The notes below the pieces were generated by a model. That model was not told the DNA's origin. It ran no database searches and saw only the letters and a program-made list of their open reading frames with translations. The position numbers were made by a program, and so were the translations under genes. Positions 46,830-58,773 of a DNA stretch of 64,000 bases are shown piece by piece. Positions within the stretch are counted from its first letter, which is position 1, and each line of letters starts with the position of its first letter. This DNA is from Lindgomyces ingoldianus (taxonomy: Eukaryota; Ascomycota; Dothideomycetes; Pleosporales; Lindgomycetaceae), in assembly GCF_010093535.1 (NCBI RefSeq), contig NW_022985181.1, forward strand, positions 62,001 to 126,000. The letters are read 5' to 3'.

Positions 46830-47785
46830 TCAATCGGAACCGATCGAACTCAGATGAATAATAAGCGGGGAGAAAAGCACAGAAAACTCATCTCGCAGCT
46901 CGAGGCACTCAACTAAGTGGAGGTGAAGGTTAAACTTGCCAAAATAACGTTTGCAGAACGCGAAGATAGTGCTACTAGCAAGTTCTAGTGGGATGATATC
47001 GTAGTCGGAAACGCAATGCCCTCCATTGGCCTAGCAATGGACAGACATGGTGGAATTTGGCAGACATACGGTGCTGCTCGGTGCTGCTCATGTTCTCGAT
47101 TGGCCCAATATAGATTTCTGGAAGGCAGAAAGCCCCTTCGTGCCATTTCAGAAAGGCTTCTGCACCTCCACAGCTGTAGCGTACACAACGGGCATCGTAG
47201 CTTGATTCGGTTAATGGGCTACGGAGCTCCGTAATGAACGATGGCTTACTTGACTCGCTTCTACGATGCCCACAAGGTGCCTGAAACTGGTAGGTTGCGT
47301 CTGCTGCGCACACCCTAGACGAAAATTGACCAGGGGCACAATACATGGACTAAGTCCGCCTGTCTAAGGCCGCGGGGATATACTCCAGGAGCACTGTGAC
47401 CATCGTGACCAGCACGTCAATCAGACCCTGTAGGCGTAGATGCGATGTGGCGGCGAGTGAGGTGGGTGAGGCCTTTGCCTTGTGGAGATGTATGGGAGTA
47501 GCGGCGCTAGCAGGGCTCACTGACGAGTCCGTGCAGAGCCGGTCGTTGCGTCGCTTGGTGTGATCAAGGTCATCTGCATGTGAACACCATGGCTGCATGC
47601 AGGCTGTTTCCAGTTTTAGCACCGAGTACGCACTTGTTGCCTTGTTGCCTTGACGCTGCTGATTGAAGGCAAGGGTGAAGTACGTCCGATGAGAGCTTTC
47701 ATCATGGGTGCAGATCCCTTGACCTGAGTTCCGATCAATATGAGGAAGGCGCTGTCATACTATTGCTCCCCTCTTGTAAACGGAG
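46830..47785. other. No supported gene
   Basis: Upstream of the ketosynthase remnant. Minus frames of 123 and 90 residues (46975-47346, 47350-47622) have no recognised motif, and overlapping frames exist on both strands. They could be further decayed gene sequence. Confidence 0.4.
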
Positions 47786-47789
47786 CACG

Positions 47790-48560
47790 ATGCCGGATAT
47801 CGACCGTATCCTCCTACGCCACTTCAGACCTACACGTGTTGAGAGCAATACAACTGATCCTATCGTCAACCCTGGCCCAGGTCAAGTCCTTGCTGTTCTG
47901 TGCCGTCGTAGATGGCTGTGATCCATGTCCGTGTCTCGGGCTCAACAACAACGATGCCTTGAAGGTAAGATTCGAAACGAAGATACCCATTTTATCGAGT
48001 AGTGGTTTGAAAGTCATCACGCAGCAGCGGATTATGCTGAGTCCCATCTAAACGCTAGCCCATACGCCTAGAATGTATTGATTGCCAACAACAACACAGG
48101 CTGCCAGGCCTGTGCCGATTTTGACGAAGCCAATGACACCAGCAAGGCCGCCAATCGTGAAGACAATTAATAGTCTCCATTTTGTCTTCTTGTCCGTCTG
48201 AATGCTCCACAGCATAATCACCGCTTGTATCACTAAAACAAAGTCAATAAGAGAGTTAGCTGACTTATTAACGGCAAGGAAAGGGCCGTAGAAAATGCAG
48301 TGGCCTTGAGTTTGAGGTCCCCAGAACTTGCGGACAGGTACGCACTGAAAGACGTTGACGAAGACGTTCTCGATCGTGTAAATTATCTATAAGGCTCCGA
48401 CAGCCTTATCTAGAACGCGTATGTATGAATTACACCGAAGATCCGATAGTAGAGGAAAAAGATACTGAACTTAGCGCAAATTTAATTAAGAGGGAACATG
48501 AGACCTGCAACGAACCACATCTAGTTGGCTTGTATTGGTGCATGGTCGACCGAGCTTAAA
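47790..48560 (-). pseudogene. Fungal rhodopsin-domain (SAT4-type) membrane protein remnant
   Basis: Minus-strand translation, N to C. AKFSIFFLYYRIFGVIHTYA (about 48410-48475) is a membrane segment, followed after a stop by ENVFVNVFQCVPVRKFWG and GHCIFYGPFLAVNKSANSLI, with the paired Cys pattern of the family. WSIQTDKKTKWRLLIVFTIG and GLAGVIGFVKIGTG (48100-48215) are further membrane segments. The GLSIIRCCVMTFKPLLDKMG block ends near 47980. At least three in-frame stops, one just before GLSII at about 48048. The domain is found in many secreted-effector-like and regulatory fungal membrane proteins; this copy cannot be functional. Confidence 0.75.
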
Positions 48561-49809
48561 TTCTGTAGAAGGGGATGGCTGTACACTAGATGCTGCGACG
48601 GAAACTCACCTTGTTGACAGCGGCAATCTCTTCAGGTATAGGCCCTGATCCTTCTGGTACTGTCCGACATTGCCGGACCCTGTCAAGGTTAGCCTGGCTC
48701 AATATGCCGACTATGTCAGAGCCATTGTATGCTGAAAATCGAAGGGAAGACGACAAGAACCGCAAAGCCAGCTTGCAGTACTGGGTCAGTGACAAGTCCT
48801 AGCAACTCGGAAGTATACAGCCCATACAATTCTCGGTTCGGTCAGTACTGTTTGGGCTATTATTCTAGGTATAACAAGAGTGGCACAGTGCAGACACTAG
48901 ACTTCCCTAGTAAAATATACCCCTGCACCACTGTACACAACCATCTTCCCTGTTACGTCTAGAAACTCTCAGCTACTTCTACTCTCTCTTGTCTTACGTT
49001 AATCATACTCTCTCCTGGCTAGTAATATATATGAGAGCTCTTGCTCCCACTGTAAGCTCTCTAGTCCAATGTTAATTCACTAGTCAAGTCATATTGTGCT
49101 CAATTTTCTCACCCCATGGCTCCAACACAATGGCCTCGCGAGCTTGCATAGACCGACGGGGCATGGTGCCTAGCAGAACGTCTTGCATGAGCTGAGGAGG
49201 GGTCATATGGGAAGCGAGTCGACAAGGTAGTGAGATCCAAACAAAGTGGATTGAACGAGTGTATTGTAAGGTCTGAGGAGCTCGATAGAGCTCTGGGCTG
49301 ACTATATACTGTACGAGAGAGGAGCTATGCCTAATGAGTGAATAGTGCAGTACATGGGTATGATATCGCGTGAGACACGTGCGACAGAACGTACTACGAG
49401 TCGACTTTTCACTACGTTTCAGTCACATGAGCTGTACAAAAGTTGTAACTTTGTAACTTGTTACATACAATGGCTGAGATTTAACAATATAGTTGTGATA
49501 TAATTAGAACAGACTTTTTTAGAGTAGTAGTGGTTATTTAGTGCAAATGTAATTAGAGGGCAAAGAAGAACGTATTCTGTACACGTTAGCTACTATATAA
49601 CAAGCAGAGACTTCTATATTACCTTATAGAATATAAGTATAGATTTTAATGTATTAGCTTACTTTAATTCTTATTACTGCTTTGTCTTTTTAATTTTAAT
49701 TAATCTAAGTTTAACATAAACTGTTACTAGACTAGATAAATTACTAAGCTAGATAAAACTTTTTAGCGCAACTAACACTATATTTAAAACACAATGTCTA
49801 AACAATATA
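48561..49809. other. Intergenic; possible LTR at about 48951-49466
   Basis: 48951-49466 begins TGTTACGTCTAG and ends AACTTGTTACA, with TATA-like boxes near 49028 and 49303 in minus reading, suggesting an LTR. No target duplication or second copy is visible, so this stays tentative. 49500-49809 is AT-rich and decayed. Nothing else was found. Confidence 0.3.
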
Positions 49810-51172
49810 ACGTATACTACAAGCAAGTTGCTTACACACCTAAGTTGCTTACTTTTGCTAAGACACCACAACAAACTCTATTATAGCCTATAAAAACCCG
49901 CTCTAGCATTGTATAGTGTATTACAGCCTAGAATAACGTACCTAACAGGTTGGCTGGCCACTTTTGCTAAGCCCCCACTAAACTCTACCTATCTACATAA
50001 TGCCTTAACAACAACACTAGATTAAATCTTCTAAAGAACGTTAGATATAGCTTGCTTTTTAGGCTCTTAAATAAGACTTAAAACTCTCCTTATAACATGC
50101 TGCAGCTATCTATAATGTCTCTTACACAACACTAAGCAATTAACACGCTAGAGAGCCTTTATAAGCAGAATACTAGCCTAAATTAAGAAATCTAACTAAG
50201 CTTAAAAAGAAGGTAGTTGTTAAGTATATACTTAAGCTTATTATACACAGATTTCCCCCTAGGCTTATAGCTATAGCTAATATAGCTAATTCCTTGCCTA
50301 CAGAGCGTAATCTAGGCTAGGTTAGCTTAAACTAGACTAGTATGTAGGTTAAGCACTGCTCTAAGTTTATAATAAAGTTTAATTATAAGTATAATTATAA
50401 GAGAGCACTTTATAAGAATCTAGAGGTTATCTAGGGCTAGTTTTGCCTAGTAGCTAACATAAAAGCTAAGTACAGTATTTAGAACAAAGACAGGTATAAC
50501 TTTAACAAGTTAAGCTTTATAATAAGCTAGATATTAACTAGAGCAGTTATTATAGCTTTAAAGAGACAAGAACAGCTAAAAGCAATATAGTAAAGTAATA
50601 AAAAGTAAATAATAGTTATCTAAGGCATTAATGTAATAAAGTAGGCTATACAATTATAAAGCTTTAAGCAGTAAATAAGGCTACTATATAACATAAATTG
50701 CATAAAAAAAAGCAGATTTAGGCAGAAAAGACTTTAATAGTTAAGAATAGGGCTTGTCTAACTACTCTAAAGGAGTTTAAAGCGCGTAGTAATAGGAAGA
50801 AGCTAAAGACGCAGGTGCACGCTAAAAAAAGTAAGCTAAGTTAAAAGTAATGTAGGCAGTGTAATTAGACTAGGCATAACTTGCGTACATGTAAGCAAGT
50901 AGCAGAAGTAGACTCTAAATAATATCTTATGTTATATTACTTTATATAGGGCTAAAGTGGGCTGTTTTGCAAGAGAATAGGGTGGTTTTAGTGGGGGCTT
51001 AGCAAAAGTGGCCGGCTAACCCGTGTGGCTGGCCAACCTGTTAGGTACGTTATTATTTAGAGACTACTTCTACTTCTTGCCTACACATTTGCGCGTTATG
51101 CCTAGTCTAATTGCACTGTCCGCAGCGCCTTTAGGATAGCTTACCTACTTTAGCTTACACCTGCTTCTTTGC
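49810..51172 (-). mobile_element. Type A Fot1-like fragment (left end), split by a type B element
   Basis: Left terminal repeat ACGTATACTACAAGCAAG after TA (49808-49809). The element runs to 49935, is interrupted by 49936-51050, resumes at 51051 with TATTTAGAGACTACTTC and is cut at 51172 by a 223-base element. Only about 250 bases of the element are left. Confidence 0.78.
49936..51050 (+). mobile_element. Type B Fot1-like element, internally deleted (1,115 bases)
   Basis: Flanked by TA (49934-49935, 51051-51052), with ends ACGTACCTAACAGGTTG and its inverse. The transposase N-terminal half reads on plus: IANIANSLPTERNLG, NYKYNYKRALYKN, then YNFNKLSFI (YNFDETGF in the family). The frame then jumps to the 3' terminal region near 50650, removing the catalytic C-terminal part. 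Stops are frequent. It is nonautonomous. Confidence 0.85.
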
Positions 51173-51395
51173 TATAACAAAGTAGGCACGGTCAACCACG
51201 TCGCCTTCTCTCGCTTATAGAGGTTTAGGCTAGACTAGAGACAACCGCTAGTGCTAATGCTAGCCTAGTATTATCTGTATATATATTATACTATGCGGGA
51301 ATACTTGGCTTAAGTATTCTCGTGCGTACCTTTTAGTGAAGTGGGGAAGGTCGTATAGTATCGACTTGGCAGGCAGGGCGCCTACCTTATTGTAA
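51173..51395 (+). mobile_element. 223-base element, copy 6, 3' end altered
   Basis: Starts TATAACAAAGTAGGC (RIP form of TGTAACAAGGTAGGC) and aligns with other copies to CCTACCTTAT at 51390. The last bases (TTACA expected) are replaced by TGTAACGATTC, probably the start of another LTR. No target duplication can be assigned. Confidence 0.75.
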
Positions 51396-51722
51396 CGATT
51401 CACATGAATGGTTTCATCTCGGGTTGCCCGGAACCTATCCGAAAGGTCCTCATATCGGCCCCGACCCTGACCTGGCCCCGACCCTGCCCTCCCCCCTGCT
51501 GTTACCCCTATTCCCCTAAGTATTTAGTCGCACCTCTCCCCCCTTAGCTAGCTTTGTAGTTTTCTAATATCCTTTTGTACAAGGCCTATAGGTGTTAATA
51601 GCATTGCTAGGTTTCTAAGTCCCTACGCACTTTTATATACTCTTAAGTAGATTTATACTACATTTAAACCTATTATCTTCTCTATACTATTACATTATAT
51701 TAACAAAACTTGCTTTTACTAG
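51391..51722. mobile_element. Probable LTR fragment
   Basis: Begins TGTAACGATTCACATG, with a C-rich early part (CCCCGACCCTG repeats near 51450-51490) and an AT-rich end that is broken by the Fot1-like element at 51725. It may be the 3' LTR of the minus-strand Gypsy remnant at 60391-61560, on the other side of that insertion. Inferred from order only. Confidence 0.4.
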
Positions 51723-51777
51723 TAACGTACTTCACAGGCAAGTTGCTTACACACCTAAGTTACTTACTTTTGCTAAG

Positions 51778-51952
51778 TGTGAGAGGTATCGAGCAGGAAA
51801 CACAGGTCACAGAGAGGGAATGCAGGATAGGGGGGGTAACGAGAGTAAACCTTAGGGTTGGAGGCAGAGGTACGGAGGCCGAGGAGCCTATATACCCCGT
51901 GCCAAGCCCTTAGGGTACTCAGGGGTTGGATAGCTGTAACATAACCGTGACA
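51778..51952 (+). mobile_element. Solo LTR of the 175-base family, intact
   Basis: Starts TGTGAGAGGTATCGAGC and ends ATAACCGTGACA, flanked by CTAAG (51773-51777, 51953-51957). It interrupts the Fot1-like terminal repeat within TTTTGCTAAGAC. The relative at 5868-6045 is its RIP-altered version. Confidence 0.92.
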
Positions 51953-52129
51953 CTAAGACTCTACTAAACTACTTTTTTTACACTAATGCATTTCTAATAA
52001 CACTACTTAAATGTGCTAAAAAAAACATTAAATACAGCTTATACTTTAAGCTTTTATATAAAATATAACACTTTTAAAATAATATATTATAGCTATATAT
52101 AATGTTTTTTTAAAAAATAATAAATATCT

Positions 52130-52409
52130 TGTCCGTACGCAGCAGCAGCGTCGCGGCCTGGATACGAACGATCGCGCACGAGCAGGATCACGTATCTATG
52201 TCACATGATGCTTGTGCGCGAACCTCTGTGCGCGAACATCTAGATATCCCCTTTTTCTTCTATACAGAGGAAAGACAAGAGCAATAGAACTAGAAACATG
52301 TTGCTCTTACCTTACCTACCTTATACACTATGCACACTATACACTACTCTTACTCTTACTACTTAAGTGCTTATACTATAAGCAGCTAGCTATTAGAGCC
52401 TATTTAACA
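52130..52409 (+). repeat. 5' LTR of the Copia element (280 bases)
   Basis: TGTCCGTACGCAGC to TATTTAACA. The outer 90 bases are GC-rich and intact; the inner part is RIP-altered compared with the 3' LTR. Confidence 0.92.
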
Positions 52410-53600
52410 CTAATTAGTAGTTAATTTAATTAACTATAAATTAGTAAAAGTAATAATAAAGTACTTACACTTTATAAAGTACTTTATTTTATTACCTATT
52501 TTTTAAGAAGAGTAACAACAGAGCACTTACGCTTTATAAAGTACTTTATTTAGTTACCTATCTCTTAGGATAGTAGATTAATCCTTTACATTATACAGCA
52601 AGCTCTGCTACTGTATAGAGTAAGAAGGAGATAGTGTAAGACGCACACTAAAGCTACTAAAGCTGCACAACCTAGCAGCTAGATAATAGCACATTAATCC
52701 TTTACATTATACAGCAAGCTCTGCTACTGTACAAAGTAAGAAGGAGATAGTGCAAGGCGCACACTAAAGCTATTAAAGCTGCACAACCTAGCAGCTAAAT
52801 AATAGCAGTACCTGCGCAATCTACTGCGCAAGCAATTAACCCTACACTTTATAAAGCACTTTATTTTATTACTTATCTTTTAAGAAAAGTAATAATAAAG
52901 CACTTACACTTTATAAAGTACTTTATTTAGTTACTTATTTCTTAGAATAGCAGATTAATTCTTTACATTATATAGTAAGCTCTGCTACTGTATAAAGTAA
53001 AAAGAAGATAGTGTAAGGCGCACACTAAAGCTATTAAAGCTGTATAACCTAGTAGCTAGACAACAGCAGTACCTGCGCAATCTACTAAAAAAGTAATTAA
53101 CTATACTATTATAATAAAATCTTATTAGCAACTAACAACTTTATGTAATAATAAAAAGAATAAGAAATAATTCTTATTATATAAATAACTTGCAAAGAAC
53201 ATAGAGATATTAGAGGCAATACTATAAAATAAGACTAGCCTAGAGTACTAGAATAATAAGATTAACATGTTAAAAGCTTTAATAAGCTTATAAACTTAAT
53301 TATATATAAGTTACATAATTACTAATTTACGCATAATAACTTAAAAGGGCGCTACTTTTCTAAGTGCATATATAAAGAATTTTAAAGAATAGACACTATA
53401 AAACTTTTTAGCACTTAGCTGCGCGTTTAAAAGGGAGCTTATATAAGTGCTAGAGGATAAGAGAATTACACTATAGCTAGGCACTAAAAGTACCTAAGCC
53501 TAGAAGCTGTATAATATAGCATAAGAGAAAGTAATTACACTAAAAAAGCTTTATATATAACCTTTATTACTATATAAAGCTCTGCATAGAAGCAGACTAA
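52410..53600 (+). repeat. Copia leader with local duplications
   Basis: Untranslated or gag-leader sequence holding three imperfect copies of a segment of roughly 130-220 bases (CTTTATAAAGTACTTTATTT, then TTACATTATACAGCAAGCTC), near 52470-52700, 52690-52830 and 52850-53090. The reverse copy at 2850-3240 has two such segments. No coding frame. Confidence 0.6.
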
Positions 53601-56600
53601 ATATAATGCTGCTATTAATATTAAATGTACTAGCATTACCTACTTCTACACTTTAGCTAGCACTACACTAATTACTATACAAACAATACATGCCACCCTA
53701 CCTAACACCTGCTCCACACCCTTAATTGTACACACCACCGCCTGCAGTAGTGTATGCACCACTAATACCACCTACACAATCTATACTACATTACAACCTG
53801 TATAAACTTCTACCCTAGAGAGAAAACGCTAAAGAAAAACTCTTAGTAAATAAAATTATATAATTCTAAAAAGCATAAAAAAAGAATAATAACTATATAA
53901 GTTAACTATATAATATCTTTATAAATAAAATAAAGATCTTTATTAATCTATGTTAATAGCTAAATATCTAGAAAACTTAGTACATAGACATCTTTCTAGA
54001 CATTTTAAAAAGTTAGGCAAATATGTACTATATATATAACATAGGCTCTAGATATAACTAGAAGCATTTATATAACACCTTAAGCAGTTACTTTAACACT
54101 AATATAAACTATAGCTAGTACTAGACAGACTAGACAATAATAACTTTTACATAATACTAATAAAAAAACTTTAATAAAAGTTTATATAAAGTTTTTAAAA
54201 TAATAATTAATAAGCTTACACTTATATAAAAAGCACTAAGAATAAAATTTTAAAAGAATATTTTACTACACACTACTGTTATATAAGCCTATTAAGGATA
54301 ACTAGAACTAGAATATGCTATGTTTACTATTAAGCCTTTATGTAAAGCTTTATTTAGCAACTTATAAGCATTACTTTAAGTTACTATAAACTAAAGGGTA
54401 AACTAATACCTTTAGGAACTGCCTAATGCATACTACACAGACTGCTAATATAACTCTGCATAACAAAAAAAAAGCCTCCCTCTGCGCAGAAAAGGACAAT
54501 GTAGAAGATTTTTATCTAAGTTTAGGCTACAATCTAGAGACAACTATACATAGATAAAGAAGTGCTTTGTTTGCTATAAAAAAGAATGTTAGTTATTAAA
54601 CTACCCTTATAATAACTATATATAAGTAAAAAACTAGTATGTTACCTTATATAAAAATTTCTATAATAAAACCCTATTATATAAAGCTATTACCTTATAC
54701 ATCTAAGACTTTAAAGGTTACTTTAAGAAAAAAAATAATTTGCATAATGTAAAGAAAATAAAATAGAAGAGTAAAAATGCTAAGAAAGCTATTAACTACT
54801 TTACTTCTACTGCCTATCTACACTATGCAACAGAAAAGAACATCTACAGCATTAAACTTAAGAAATATGCTAAGCAGTTTATTCTTAATAACTAATACTA
54901 TACAGTATACTAAAGTAAACTATAAGACATAAGCGCAGTAAAGATCTTTCCTATTAGTAAGTTTTAACTTAAGGTGTATGTATAAAAGAACCTATGTATA
55001 AAAATTAATTAAATACTTAGCTAAATAAATATTAGCTTTAAAAGCTAGACACTAAAAGAATTAATTAGTACTATATAAATCTAGAACCTAATTAGTCTAG
55101 TTACATACTACATTTTAAAGACTTTAACACTATTCTTACTATTACTAGTAGATGCTAACTAACTTAAGGCATACTTTAACAATATTTTAAATGTTATTAT
55201 ACATAAAGATAAAACTACTATACTTATTATATAAAAATAAGAACACTTTTTTTTTAATATTAGTAAAGAGGAATCTATGTCCTTCTTTACTAAATTAAAA
55301 CTCTACTGCCTCTACTACTAATTTAGACACTCTTATATAGAGAGACTTTAGAAAATGTTAACTAGCGCTAGCTACAACATTAATGCTGCAGTGCTAGAAA
55401 AGATTAAAAAGTTTTACTACTTTTACTAATTATATAACTAGGCTCTATAAAGATTTAAGTTTATAATTAAAAATAACACTTACTTTAACTATAAAGTTAT
55501 TATTAATATTATATAAATTAATAATAAAAATGTCTTATATGTTATTAATATAGACACATTATTTTAGGCTACTACATTCTTAAAATCTATGTCTACACAA
55601 GATACCTAGGATGCACTGTGTAAATGCTAGATTAACACCTATTAAAGACCCTTAGACTACATTATGTATAACTCTAGTATAAACTTTGCTTTAAAGAATT
55701 TTTAAGCTTATATAAAAATTATAAAAGCTACATGTAGGCAGATGCCTATAAAAGCATATTAGGTAGTTAGAAAGGTTAAGTGTGTGCATGCACCTCTCTA
55801 ATAAGTGTTTAACATCCTAAAAACTAAGCTAGGTAACTATACAGATAATAAGGCTATTTTATAGATAGTAGTTAAAGCTCTAAATAACACAGCTAGCCTA
55901 CACAGTCTAGTACTTACACTGCTAGTCTTTAGAGCATACCTAAGAATTAACTTAAACTTTTTACTATTACTAGACATTATTACACAAGTAAGCGCTGTAT
56001 AAAAAGTAATAAAGATACTTTAAAAAAACTATATAAAAGTAAACATTAATTATATAATTAATACTTATAATAGCCTTATAATATATAAAGTTCTTAACTT
56101 TCTTTTTAGCTTAGAGATTATAGTATAAAAGAAGAAAAAAAGCTAGACTAGCCTATACAAGATTAAGAGCATTAAAGAAAAAGACATTATTATTAAAAAA
56201 AAATAGCCTACTAAAGCTCTAATATACACAGGTTAAACTATACTATAAAAAAAAAGAGAAAAACAACCTACTTATAATAGATAACCTAGATAAACTAATC
56301 CCTATATAAAAAAATCTTTTAAAGAAAAGAAAAAAAGGACAGCCTTATAAAAATGTTGTAAAGGCAGAACTAAAGCCTACTATAAACTAAGCCTTTTAAG
56401 ATAGCAATGCTGCACTAGTGCAAAGAGAGGATATAGATACTAGAAGAAGTAAAAGGCAAAGAAAACCTGCATAAAGTCTAGACTAGGTATTTCTAACCTA
56501 GAAAAAAAAAATAATTAGGCCTTATTTATTAAGCTTTATATAAATAGTGTAATTACTATACTTAGAAAACTATTTAAGAAATTAAACTATATAAAAATAA

Positions 56601-58140
56601 ACACTTTAATTACTAACAGCACTTTTAAGGTTATAGCATATAACTTAATAAAGTATAAAAGTTAGATTTTTAACTTTTACTTTATATAAAAAGTAAAAGG
56701 CAAAATAACCTAACTATATAAAAAATCCTGCCTAGTGTTTACTAGCTACTTAGATAAAAAAAAGAAAAATTTTTTTACTTAGTTACTAACTATTTAGAGA
56801 ATAAGCTAAAGACTACTCTTAGCTATAAAAGTAAGCCTAAAAGCTATATATAAAATGTATTTTAAACTACATAATATTATATAAGTATACATTTAATTAA
56901 TAAATAAGCTTATGCGCACGCTGTACACAAAGCTACTAAAGAAGATGCACTAGAGCTTTCTACTAAATACAATACTCTAGGTTGTACAACTCTTATATAA
57001 AGCTGCTAAATTAGGACTATATTAGTTTAAAACATACTATAACTACTATAAAAAAAAGCTACACATGCACATTTTTTTATATAACCCCTACTTTTTAATT
57101 ACTAATAAAGAAGAGCACACTTTTAGTATTACTAGCTTATAAATAGACAACACTTTAAGCATTATAATAAAGAATTTTACATAAAAAGAAAAAAAAACTA
57201 TAAAAAGTAAAGTTTTATATAAAAAGTAAGACTATTTTAGTAAAAAAGCAGCTTATTAAGTTTAATAGTAAAAGAATTAAACTTACGCACAACATAGTAG
57301 TTCTTACTTAGAAAAAATAAGTAAGCTACCTTTATATAATTAACTTAAAAGATAAGAATGCTAGATAATAATATATTAAGTAACATGTAAAAAGGGCATA
57401 TATTACATCTATATGTTAACTAAAGGCAGCATTTAACCTATCTATTACTACATAAACTATAGACTTTTTATATAATAATATTAACACACTTAACACATAA
57501 ATCTAATAGTAGATAGATAATAGTAAGTGTAGTCTTACTTTCTTACTATTATAGCTTAATTATATAAAGCTATTTATTTTTATAAATAAATTATTTACTA
57601 ATAACAGAGACCTTAGCTTATAGCTAAGATTTTTAATTATATTAAGTAATAAAGACTATATAAAGTAAAGTAACTACTTTAAAATACTAGGCAATATTAT
57701 ATACTAGAATTCTACTAAGTGTAAAAAAGTAACTAGGAGTGTCCTTACTAGTAAACTATATAAAATAGTTAGAAGGTTTAATAATGTAATTACCTTTAGT
57801 ATAACTCTATAGTAAATTATATAAATGCTTAAACTGCTACTAATTCTAGTAGTAATCTATATAAATTTAAGGTTTTTATATAATTACCTTATTAAGCTAG
57901 GCACTACTAGTAAAAAGTAACTTATAATTAACATTATGTTACTTTATAAATTATATAAGAAAAGGGAAATTACTAAAATTAAGTAGATTAATAGTAAAGA
58001 CAACTTAGTAGATGTATGTATAAAGAAAACACTAAACTAGGCTTTTTAATTATTAGTCCTAACTAACTACCTCTTTATCTAGATAGAAGCATCTGTGGAC
58101 TAGCTAGATCCTGTGCGCAAAGATGCCTTAGACTAACTAG
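53600..58140 (+). pseudogene. Copia gag-pol, RIP-inactivated
   Basis: Integrase: INTYKGP near 55633, then an NSSINFALKNF block (55670-55700, from D.GTNF..EF) and ALNNTASLHSLVLTLLVFRA near 55880-55945, the Copia-type LLVFGAYP block. Reverse transcriptase: LYKAAKLGLYWFKTY near 56990-57035 and the LQIDNTL motif at 57137-57157, equivalent to the QTDDTL catalytic motif of fungal Copia, with Asp-to-Asn and a CAA-to-TAA stop. Frames are closed throughout. Confidence 0.8.
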
Positions 58141-58250
58141 ACTAACAACGCCTTTATATAAGGCCTATTTCCTTTTATTTTTTTTTTTTGTATTATACAC
58201 ACTTATCTTTTTTATTATAAAGATCTGTTACTGTTAGCACTGTATAAAAA

Positions 58251-58260
58251 NNNNNNNNNN
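58251..58260. other. Assembly gap (10 N)
   Basis: Ten N between A-rich runs, inside the Copia element. Confidence 0.99.
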
Positions 58261-58493
58261 AAAAAGAGAAAAGAGCTAGAGGATTGTATAGCAGGGCTTA
58301 GAAAGTAAAGAATAAAGAAAAAAAGAGCTATTTACATAGCGCAACTAGCCTATTCTAACGCATAGCATTACTAAGGCAAGTTCTAATAAATAGGGTAGAG
58401 TAAAGGCAGAACATAATTAGATAGACCTATATAGACAGAAGGGAGGTAACACGTACAGAAGGCAACTTTTTAGATAAAAAGAAAAGTTGCTAG

Positions 58494-58773
58494 TGTTTAT
58501 ACGCAGTAGCAGTGTTGCAGCCTAGATATAAATAATTGCGCACAAGCAGGATTACATATCTATGTTACATAATGCTTGTGTGTAAACCTTTATGCGTAAA
58601 CATCTAGATATCCCCTTTTTCCTCTGTACAGAGAAAAGACAAGAGCAATAGAACTAGAAATATATTGCCCTTACCTTACCTACCTTGTACGCTGTGCACA
58701 CTGTACACCACTCTTACTCTTACTACTTAAGTGCTTATACTATAAGCAGCTAGCTGTCAGAGCCTATTCAACA
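58494..58773 (+). repeat. 3' LTR of the Copia element (280 bases)
   Basis: TGTTTATACGCAG to CCTATTCAACA. The inner, left end is RIP-altered and the outer, right end is better preserved, the mirror of the 5' LTR. Confidence 0.92.

Larger units (their letters stand above)
52130..58773 (+). mobile_element. Ty1/Copia retrotransposon, full length (6,644 bases), decayed
   Basis: 280-base LTRs (52130-52409, 58494-58773) and target duplication TATCT (52125-52129, 58774-58778). Domain order integrase before reverse transcriptase marks it as Copia. It sits inside the Fot1-like element 51725-60388, which resumes in register after it. The inverted partial copy is at 1-3543. A 10-N gap lies at 58251-58260. 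Confidence 0.93.
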
